5,923 nt of DNA from Hyphomicrobiales bacterium (GTDB taxonomy: Bacteria; Pseudomonadota; Alphaproteobacteria; Rhizobiales; GCA-2746425). Below the pieces are notes generated by a model, which worked only from the letters and a program-made list of their open reading frames with translations, was not told the origin of the DNA and made no database searches. The stretch covers positions 1 through 5,923 of the forward strand of contig NVXB01000076.1 in NCBI GenBank assembly GCA_002746425.1. Direction: 5' to 3'. How positions within the stretch are numbered: position 1 is the stretch's first letter; every line of letters begins with the position of its first letter. Below, in pieces: positions 1-5,072 of this stretch. A program made the translations under genes and the position numbers.

Positions 1-512
1 CCTTTGGCGCTCATCCGCGCCTGATTATAAAAGATGCGGCCAAAATGATCACGATCCGGAAAAACCTCGTCCTGACTTGGCAGGTTCGCCCCGCCGCTAT
101 CCACCAGATAGATGCATGGCAGATGGTTTTCTTCGGCAATCTCTTGCGCGCGCAAATGCTTTTTCACAGTCAGCGGAAAATAGGTACCGCCCTTAACGGT
201 GGCGTCGTTGCACACAATCATGCAATCGCGCCCCTCCACCGTGCCAATACCGGCGATAACGCCCGCAGATGGAATGTCATCCTTGTAAACGCCCCTGGCG
301 GCAAACAGGCCAATTTCCAAAAACGGCGTTCCAGGATCAAGCAGCCCGGCAACCCGGTCTCGCGGCAGCAGTTTGCCACGTTTGACGTGGCGCGCACGAG
401 AGCTTTCAGACCCGCCCAGCATAATGCGCTCGGCTTCCTCAGAGACCACTTTTAGCTGCGCCATCATGGCCTTAGTGTTTTCTGAAATCTTGTCATGCGC
501 AGGGGTGAGCAT
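1..512 (-). CDS. mccB: Methylcrotonyl-CoA carboxylase beta subunit (carboxyltransferase), N-terminal part, cut by window edge
   Basis: The visible 170 residues are the start of the carboxyltransferase subunit of biotin-dependent 3-methylcrotonyl-CoA carboxylase. This enzyme makes 3-methylglutaconyl-CoA in cytosolic leucine degradation. Seen directly: RARHVKRGKLLPRDRV (about residues 39-54), NDATVKGGTYFPLTVKKHLR (102-121), and VDSGGANLPSQDEVFPDRDH (137-156) followed by FGRIFYNQA. This last block is typical of MCC beta rather than propionyl-CoA carboxylase beta. The biotin-carrying alpha subunit would be expected further downstream, outside the window. The ATG at 512 is the only ATG available, because an in-frame TGA lies ten codons upstream. 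The N-terminus looks slightly shorter than many homologues. A GAGGAG motif lies 11 nt upstream, inside the end of the preceding small gene. The preceding dehydrogenase catalyses the step just before this one, which supports the assignment. The end of the gene lies beyond base 1. Confidence 0.93.
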   Translation of the reverse strand, partial: MLTPAHDKISENTKAMMAQLKVVSEEAERIMLGGSESSRARHVKRGKLLPRDRVAGLLDPGTPFLEIGLFAARGVYKDDIPSAGVIAGIGTVEGRDCMIVCNDATVKGGTYFPLTVKKHLRAQEIAEENHLPCIYLVDSGGANLPSQDEVFPDRDHFGRIFYNQARMSAK

Positions 513-517
513 AATGA

Positions 518-1009
518 CTAAAGCTCCTCTTTCAAAAACTCATGAAAAATCGAAAAATCATGTTTTCCATCGTCGGTTACGAGCCACTCGTTGAATCTTT
601 TGTTTGGGTATTCTTTTTGATCTTTTGCACTGCGTCCATTGAGCCAAATTTGCCGCCACCCAACATTTTTTCCAGTTTTGGATGTTGTGCAATTTTCTAG
701 ATAATCTCTGGAGCTCATAACCCACACAGCGTCGAGCCGTTCGGAGTAGAAAATAAAATAGAAATTCGGTCGATATGATGGGTGGCTCTTTCCAGTGGAA
801 AACAATCCGGAGCTACCAAATACAACGGCGTCAGACCGTGCTTTAATTTGGAGGTCGAGTTTCTTTCCATTTTTCCCGCGTATAATTGCGTCAATTCCAT
901 CATCATCGACGATAGGAACAAACACATCAAACCCGTCTTTTAGAAGTAGCCCGATGATCCAATATTCAATGCGCTTCCCAAATGCGGCAGAATTTCTAAA
1001 ACTACTCAT
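518..1009 (-). CDS. Small PD-(D/E)XK-nuclease-like protein of unknown function, embedded in the leucine-degradation operon
   Basis: I do not recognise a named gene. From the ATG at 1009 the product is 163 residues, with no signal peptide or membrane segment. The N-terminal half has the layout of a PD-(D/E)XK nuclease fold: a first helix with Glu15 (FGKRIEYWIIGLLL), then GFDVFVPIVDDDGID with Asp40, then LDLQIKAR with Gln54 and Lys56 as a (E/Q)xK motif. Further on there is an aromatic strand (NFYFIFYSERLDAVWVMSS) and a TGKNVGWRQIWLNG segment. A TTG at 1015 would add two residues and overlap the upstream stop, but ATG is preferred. No clear Shine-Dalgarno precedes it, so translation is probably coupled to the dehydrogenase gene, whose stop is at 1014-1012. 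A hand count gives about 43% GC over 541-960, against about 59% in five sampled 60-base lines of the dehydrogenase gene, which suggests transfer. The nuclease fold is an inference from the motif; activity and target are unknown. Confidence 0.8.
   Translation of the reverse strand: MSSFRNSAAFGKRIEYWIIGLLLKDGFDVFVPIVDDDGIDAIIRGKNGKKLDLQIKARSDAVVFGSSGLFSTGKSHPSYRPNFYFIFYSERLDAVWVMSSRDYLENCTTSKTGKNVGWRQIWLNGRSAKDQKEYPNKRFNEWLVTDDGKHDFSIFHEFLKEEL
524..529 (-). promoter_or_regulatory. Ribosome binding site for mccB inside the preceding gene
   Basis: GAGGAG on the minus strand is formed by the two Glu codons near the end of the small nuclease-like gene. It lies 11 nt before the mccB ATG at 512, which is longer than the usual spacing. 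It supports that start and ties mccB translation to the end of the inserted gene. Confidence 0.6.
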
Positions 1010-1011
1010 AA

Positions 1012-2175
1012 TCAAGCTGTCTCGTTAAACAGTTCGCGGCCAATCAGCATGCGGCGAATTTCGCTGGTGCCTGCGCCGATTTCATAAAGTTTTGCATCTC
1101 GCAGCAAGCGGCCAACCGGGTATTCGTTGGTGTAGCCATTGCCGCCCAGGCACTGGATCGACTCAAGCGCTAATTGCGTTGCTTTTTCAGCAGCATAGAG
1201 GATGCAGCCGGCAGCATCTTTGCGGCTGGTTTCGCCCCGATCACAGGCTGATGCAACGGCATAAACATAGGCGCGGCAGGCATTCATGGTGGTGTACATA
1301 TCGGCCAGCTTGCCCTGCATCAGCTGGAAGGTGCCGATGGGCTTGCCGAATTGCTCGCGTTCATGCACGTAAGGCACAACCACATCCATTGCCGCCGCCA
1401 TAATGCCAACGGGGCCACCCGCCAGCACCACACGCTCATAATCCAGGCCGGACATCAGCACATTCACGCCGCGCCCCTCTTCTCCCAACACATTTTCGTA
1501 GGGCAATTCGCAATCTTCAAACACCAATTCGCAGGTGTTGGAGCCGCGCATGCCAAGCTTATCCAGCTTTTGCGCGGTGGAAAATCCGGCCATTTCCTTT
1601 TCAACGATAAAGGCCGTTATGCCGCGCGCGCCGGCATCCGGGTCGGTCTTGGCATAAACCACCAGAGTGGAGGCATCCGGCCCATTGGTAATCCACATTT
1701 TGGTACCGTTGAGAATGTATCGGTCGTTACGCTTTTCGGCATGGAGTTTCATCGACACAACATCAGATCCGGCACCGGGTTCTGACATGGCCAGCGAGCC
1801 AACATGCTCACCGGAAATCAACTTTGGCAAATATTTGAGCTTTTGCTCTTCGCTGCCATTGCGATTGATTTGGTTGATGCACAAATTGGAGTGCGCCCCG
1901 TAAGAAAGGCCCACAGAAGCCGAGGCGCGGCTGATTTCTTCATAGGCAACGACATGGGCCAGATAACCCATATTCGCGCCGCCGAATTCTTCTGGAATGG
2001 TGATGCCATGCAGGCCAAGCGCACCCATTTTTTGCCAAAGATCCGACGGAAACTCATTACTTGTGTCAATCTCAGCTGCGCGCGGCGCAATCTCGTCTTG
2101 CGCAAAGCGGCGCACCATCTCGCGCAGGGCTTCCACTTCTTCGCTCAGGCCAAAGCTCATGGTTTTATCAAACAT
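1012..2175 (-). CDS. ivd: Isovaleryl-CoA dehydrogenase
   Basis: This is an FAD-dependent acyl-CoA dehydrogenase of 387 residues that oxidises isovaleryl-CoA to 3-methylcrotonyl-CoA in leucine degradation, passing electrons to ETF. Seen: the N-terminal helical domain, the flavin-contact block LAMSEPGAGSDV (about 128-139) followed by GTKMWITNGP (157-166), and the C-terminal domain with QCLGGNGYTNEYPVGRLLRD (341-360) and LYEIGAGTSEIRR (363-375). The catalytic Glu is expected in GLDYERVVLAGGP as Glu247. That placement marks isovaleryl-CoA dehydrogenase; at the position used by medium-chain enzymes this protein has Ala (GAGT instead of YEGT). The ATG at 2175 is chosen because GGAGGA lies 5 nt upstream and the length then matches the family; a longer frame up to 2199 is less likely. 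The start overlaps the end of tetR by 8 bp. Homologues are also called liuA. The next metabolic gene, mccB, is separated from it by a small unrelated gene. Confidence 0.95.
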   Translation of the reverse strand: MFDKTMSFGLSEEVEALREMVRRFAQDEIAPRAAEIDTSNEFPSDLWQKMGALGLHGITIPEEFGGANMGYLAHVVAYEEISRASASVGLSYGAHSNLCINQINRNGSEEQKLKYLPKLISGEHVGSLAMSEPGAGSDVVSMKLHAEKRNDRYILNGTKMWITNGPDASTLVVYAKTDPDAGARGITAFIVEKEMAGFSTAQKLDKLGMRGSNTCELVFEDCELPYENVLGEEGRGVNVLMSGLDYERVVLAGGPVGIMAAAMDVVVPYVHEREQFGKPIGTFQLMQGKLADMYTTMNACRAYVYAVASACDRGETSRKDAAGCILYAAEKATQLALESIQCLGGNGYTNEYPVGRLLRDAKLYEIGAGTSEIRRMLIGRELFNETA

Positions 2176-2788
2176 TGTCTTCCTCCATCGCGCAGCCAAC
2201 GCTGCGCAGAACCATTTTTGCGTAAATATCTTCGATTTTTGATTGGGATAGTCGTCCGCCGGAGCGGTACCAGGTGTTGACGCCAGTCAGCATGGCAAGA
2301 ATGGCCATCGCGCCGACATGGGCATCATCTATGGCAAAGGTTTTTTGCGCGATGCCAGCTTCCAGAATGGCTTTTAACTCACCCTCATAGCGTTTTCGCT
2401 GCGCCTCGATGATTTTGAAACCCTCATTCTCCAGCGAGCGCAGCTCCATGTAGGAGATGAAAACCTCGTCCGGGCGGGTGATATGAAAACGTATGTGGAA
2501 CCGGGCAAAGCGCTCTAAAGCGGCTTGGGGCGGCTCGCCCTGTTGCGTTTCGTTTTCCCAAGCTTGCAGCAACGTCTCCATATGGCTCTGCATCAGATCA
2601 GCCAAAATGTTCTGTTTTGTGGGGTGGTATTGATACAGCGCGCCGGGTTGCACCCCCACAGCATCAGCGATCATGCGCATCGATACGGCGGCAAAACCAT
2701 GACGGGCAAACAGAGACAGGCTCTTTTGCCGGATGATCTTTGCGGTTTCTGCGCCTCTGGAACCTGCAGTACGGGCCAATACATTCAC
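2168..2788 (-). CDS. TetR/AcrR-family regulator, probable local repressor of the leucine-degradation operon
   Basis: A one-domain DNA-binding regulator with a ligand-binding C-terminal part, about 206 residues, usual for TetR proteins. The N-terminal helix-turn-helix is clear: IIRQKSLSLFARHGFAAVSM leads into RMIADAVGVQPGALYQYHPT and KQNILADLM (roughly residues 18-66). The C-terminal part is helical and variable, as expected for an effector pocket. There is no in-frame ATG at the front. GTG at 2788 is used here; TTG at 2791 and TTG at 2779 are alternatives, and none has a good Shine-Dalgarno. The 3' end overlaps ivd by 8 bp, so the two are probably co-transcribed and translationally coupled. 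A perfect palindrome immediately upstream suggests autoregulation. A plausible effector is an acyl-CoA of leucine breakdown, by analogy with other TetR regulators next to acyl-CoA dehydrogenases. This is inference. The start is the least certain point. Confidence 0.88.
   Translation of the reverse strand: MNVLARTAGSRGAETAKIIRQKSLSLFARHGFAAVSMRMIADAVGVQPGALYQYHPTKQNILADLMQSHMETLLQAWENETQQGEPPQAALERFARFHIRFHITRPDEVFISYMELRSLENEGFKIIEAQRKRYEGELKAILEAGIAQKTFAIDDAHVGAMAILAMLTGVNTWYRSGGRLSQSKIEDIYAKMVLRSVGCAMEEDNV
2181..2186 (-). promoter_or_regulatory. Ribosome binding site for ivd
   Basis: GGAGGA on the minus strand sits 5 nt before the ATG at 2175, within the last codons of tetR. It is the strongest Shine-Dalgarno seen in the window and decides the ivd start in favour of MFDKTMSF over the upstream in-frame alternative. 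Confidence 0.8.
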
Positions 2789-2790
2789 CA

Positions 2791-2820
2791 ATTAATTAAA
2801 TGACTGTTCATTTAATTAAT
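2791..2820. promoter_or_regulatory. Perfect 13-bp inverted repeat, probable TetR operator
   Basis: ATTAATTAAATGA at 2791-2803 and its exact reverse complement TCATTTAATTAAT at 2808-2820 flank a 4-bp spacer (CTGT). The site lies 2 bp from the GTG at 2788 and overlaps the proposed -10 box. Size, symmetry and position fit an operator for the adjacent TetR-family protein. The AT-rich stem is not followed by a T-run suited to termination of the upstream operon. Confidence 0.75.
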
Positions 2821-2844
2821 GCCACAACTTTGTGAAGTTTTCAA
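2815..2844 (-). promoter_or_regulatory. Candidate promoter of the tetR-ivd-mccB operon
   Basis: On the minus strand TTGAAA (2844-2839) and ATTAAT (2820-2815) are separated by 18 bp and resemble sigma-70-type -35 and -10 boxes. Transcription would begin near 2807, leaving a leader of about 20 nt before the regulator start. The -10 box lies inside the palindrome, so repressor binding would block it. The -10 match is modest and the assignment is tentative. Confidence 0.45.
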
Positions 2845-2883
2845 GTCTGTCGTTGCAAGTCTGTCGTTGCAAGCCTGTCGTTG
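2842..2883. repeat. Three tandem copies of a 14-bp repeat
   Basis: CAAGTCTGTCGTTG occurs at 2842-2855 and again exactly at 2856-2869. A third copy with one change (CAAGCCTGTCGTTG) is at 2870-2883. The copies are head to tail without spacers. The array fills most of the gap between the stop of the PaaK-like gene and the tetR promoter, and its left edge overlaps the proposed -35 box. Its role is unknown; it may be a slippage product or an array of protein-binding sites. Confidence 0.9.
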
Positions 2884-2893
2884 AATGGGCAGA

Positions 2894-4159
2894 TTAGCGC
2901 ATGTCTACAATCACTTGGCCGTCATCGGGCATAGACCCATGGGGCACGATGCTGATTTTGGTGCGCAGATGGCAAAGATTGCGAAAGATGTCGGCAAGGC
3001 GGGATTGCAGCGCGGCCTGATCGGTGATTGAGAAATCACGGCTGAATTCGCAGCACAGCATCAACTCGTCTTTTTCATTGGCACGATCAATCACCAGACG
3101 CGCTCGCTCCATGCCTTCAACCTGTTGGCACAGCGCGGATATCTGGCTTGGACGTACAAACATGCCGCGCACTTTTGCCGCCTGATCAGCGCGCCCCAAC
3201 CAGCCTTGCAAAGCTGGGCCAGTGCGCCCGTCTACGCCGTCATGTTCAACAAAAGCTGATAAATCGCCGGTGCCGAAGCGGATCAGCGGATAATCCTTGC
3301 GCAAGGTAGTGACGACAACCTCCCCCACCTGCCCGTGTGGCATGGACTTGCCGGTTTCGGGGTCGACGATTTCCACCAGCACATCTTCATCCACCACCAT
3401 GGCGCTGGCGGTGCTGGTTTCGTAGGCGATGAGGCCAAGTTCTGCGGTGGCGTAGCATTGCAGGGCGTGAATGCCGCTGGCGTCAAAGAATTCGCGCAGG
3501 CCGGGCGTTAGTGCGCCGCCTGTCACCAGCGCTTTTTTGATCGGCACGGGGCCGCGATCAGAGCGCAGATAGGCTTCTACCAGTGTTTTGAGAAAATCAG
3601 GTGTGCCGCAATAGCCGCAAGCCTGAAACTGATAAATGGCCAGCAATTGCTGCTCAATCGGTGCGTTGCCTGCTGGAATAACCGAGCATCCAAGCGCCTG
3701 CGCGCCTGCATCCAATATCCACGCGCCCGGTGTCAGATGATAGGAAAATGTATTGTGGATGATGTCGCCAGCCTGAAAACCAACGGCGCGCATGGAGCGT
3801 TCCGCCCGCCAGAATTCGGCGTTGCGAAAACCTGGCTCATGAATGGGACCGGGCGACACAAACAGATAATCGGCATGACTGCCGCGCGGCATCAACCCAC
3901 CAAAGGGCGGCGCGCCAGCCTGAATATCGATCAGGTCGTTCTTGCGCAAAATCGGCAATTGCTCCAGATCGGCAATTGTTTTGATGCTTGCCAACTCCAC
4001 ATCGCCAAATGCGTCGGTGTAATAGGGCAAGTGTTTTGCCTGCTCCAAAACCAGCTGCAAGGCAGCGGTTTGGTCGGCGGCGCGGGCCTCTTGCGAGCGG
4101 CTTTCTCTTGGATCAAGCGCGGCGCTATCGGGCGTGGATTGAAACGCTGTGTGTGTCAT
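2894..4159 (-). CDS. PaaK-like (phenylacetate-CoA ligase family) adenylate-forming protein linked to an ABC importer
   Basis: A 421-residue cytosolic protein of the AMP-binding superfamily, close in length and layout to phenylacetate-CoA ligases, which activate an acid through an acyl-adenylate and then form the CoA thioester. Seen: the PaaK-type opening HLPYYTDAF and LEQLPILRKNDL (about 43-76), CYATAELG (235-242) as the YG-TE motif, RFGTGDLS (294-301), and GRADQAAKVRGMFVRP (322-337) as the hinge and start of the C-terminal subdomain. Two oddities: the phosphate loop, normally like SSGTTGKP, reads SPGPIHEP (102-109), and the C-terminal motif where DGK with a catalytic Lys is expected reads DGQVIVDMR with Gln415. 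The start ATG is 1 nt after the livF stop, with a weak GGTGG at 4167-4171. This gene is probably the last of the importer operon and may activate the imported acid. Substrate, and whether it still adenylates, are uncertain. Confidence 0.85.
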   Translation of the reverse strand: MTHTAFQSTPDSAALDPRESRSQEARAADQTAALQLVLEQAKHLPYYTDAFGDVELASIKTIADLEQLPILRKNDLIDIQAGAPPFGGLMPRGSHADYLFVSPGPIHEPGFRNAEFWRAERSMRAVGFQAGDIIHNTFSYHLTPGAWILDAGAQALGCSVIPAGNAPIEQQLLAIYQFQACGYCGTPDFLKTLVEAYLRSDRGPVPIKKALVTGGALTPGLREFFDASGIHALQCYATAELGLIAYETSTASAMVVDEDVLVEIVDPETGKSMPHGQVGEVVVTTLRKDYPLIRFGTGDLSAFVEHDGVDGRTGPALQGWLGRADQAAKVRGMFVRPSQISALCQQVEGMERARLVIDRANEKDELMLCCEFSRDFSITDQAALQSRLADIFRNLCHLRTKISIVPHGSMPDDGQVIVDMR

Positions 4160-4160
4160 G

Positions 4161-4997
4161 TCAAAGCCACCGTTTGCGTCGTTTGAAGGATTTTATGTTT
4201 TTGAAGCTTTTGCGCTCGCCGCTGCCACCAAGGTAAAACTCCTTGATGTCTTCGTTTTCGCGCAATTCTTCGGCTGTGCCATCCAGAACGATTTTGCCGT
4301 TCTCCATGATGTAACCGTGCTTGGCGCAGCTCAGCGCCATGGCGGCGTTTTGCTCGACCAGCAAAATGGTGACACCGAAATCACGGTTAAGTTTTTTGAT
4401 GATGCCGAAGACTTCTTTGACCAGCAAAGGCGACAGGCCCATGGAAGGCTCATCCATCAAGATCAGCTTTGGCCGGGCCATCATCGCGCGGCCAATGGCC
4501 AGCATTTGCTGCTCGCCGCCGGAAAGATAGCCCGCAAGGCCGTTGCGTTCTTTCAGGCGCGGGAAATAGGAAAATACGAGTTCCAGATCGTCTTTGACAC
4601 CTTTGTCTTTGCGGGTGAAAGCGCCAAGTTTCAAATTCTCGATGACGCTCATATCCTGAATAATACGGCGACCTTCCATAATCTGGAAAATACCGTTGCG
4701 GACGCGCTGGTCGGGCTCTTGGTGGGTAATGATCTCGCCATCATAGCTGATGGAACCACGGGTGACCTCCCCGTCTTCGGTTTTCAGCAAGCCGCTGATG
4801 GCTTTAAGCGTGGTGGATTTACCGGCGCCATTTGCGCCCAGAAGCGCGGTAATAGCGCCGCGTTCCACCTCAAGGCTGAGGCCGCGCAGCACAAGCACAT
4901 ACTCGTTATAGACAACTTCGATATTGTCCACGGACAGCATAATATCTTTTGCCGGAGCGGGTGTTGCGTTGGTCTGGTCTGTGGCCGGTTGTAACAT
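4161..4997 (-). CDS. livF: LivF-type ABC transporter ATP-binding protein
   Basis: An ATPase subunit of a branched-chain-amino-acid-type (HAAT) importer, acting at the inner face of the membrane. From the ATG at 4997 it has 278 residues. Seen: Walker A GANGAGKST (54-62), the Q-loop region FQIMEGRRI (104-112), signature LSGGEQQ (158-164), Walker B KLILMDEP (177-184), and LLVEQNAA (212-219), where LivF proteins carry Gln-Asn at the switch position. The N-terminal 20 residues before LSVDNIEVVY are an extension rich in Thr, Ala and Pro. The C-terminal tail (ERKSFKNIKSFKRRKRWL) is strongly basic and lies outside the core domain. A GTG at 5012 would add five residues; neither start has a good Shine-Dalgarno and ATG is preferred. 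It lies between the binding protein and the PaaK-like gene, 1 nt from the latter. The symbol gives subunit type only: the cargo may be an organic or aromatic acid rather than leucine. Confidence 0.9.
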   Translation of the reverse strand: MLQPATDQTNATPAPAKDIMLSVDNIEVVYNEYVLVLRGLSLEVERGAITALLGANGAGKSTTLKAISGLLKTEDGEVTRGSISYDGEIITHQEPDQRVRNGIFQIMEGRRIIQDMSVIENLKLGAFTRKDKGVKDDLELVFSYFPRLKERNGLAGYLSGGEQQMLAIGRAMMARPKLILMDEPSMGLSPLLVKEVFGIIKKLNRDFGVTILLVEQNAAMALSCAKHGYIMENGKIVLDGTAEELRENEDIKEFYLGGSGERKSFKNIKSFKRRKRWL

Positions 4998-5023
4998 TGT
5001 GTTTGGTCTCACGCAGCGGGTCT

Positions 5024-5055
5024 AAAAATGCTCTTCGCGAATGGCCGCGAAGAGC
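5024..5055 (-). terminator. Rho-independent-type hairpin after the binding-protein gene
   Basis: GCTCTTCGCG (5030-5039) and its exact complement CGCGAAGAGC (5046-5055) form a 10-bp GC-rich stem with a 6-nt loop. On the minus strand the stem is followed by A and five Ts (5028-5024). It lies 17 nt after the binding-protein stop and before livF. It probably works as a partial terminator that keeps binding-protein transcript more abundant than the downstream ATPase transcript. Confidence 0.75.
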
Positions 5056-5072
5056 GTTGTTGTTCAAAAGGC

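Noticed and set aside
45..455. Open frame of 136 codons on the plus strand
   Set aside because: It lies entirely opposite mccB, whose minus-strand product matches the family throughout; the plus-strand product resembles nothing I know.
518..1015. Transposase or intact mobile element around the small gene
   Set aside because: No transposase motif, no terminal inverted repeats and no second gene are visible; only a 6-bp direct repeat flanks it.
2176..2199. Upstream start at 2199 for isovaleryl-CoA dehydrogenase
   Set aside because: The extra residues (MAARWRKT) come from the tetR coding region, and the strong GGAGGA sits just before the ATG at 2175.
1804..2280. Plus-strand open frame of 158 codons across the tetR-ivd junction
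   Set aside because: It runs antisense to two well-supported genes, and its translation shows no recognisable domain.
2826..2839. Short inverted repeat AACTT-TGTG-AAGTT as a terminator or second operator
   Set aside because: The arms are only 5 bp and AT-rich with no useful T-run; this is expected by chance in such sequence.
2842..2883. Tandem repeats as a possible CRISPR array
   Set aside because: The units are only 14 bp and directly adjacent, with no spacers.
4149..4994. Long plus-strand open frame of 281 codons
   Set aside because: It is the antisense shadow of livF, which has all ABC motifs in order on the minus strand.
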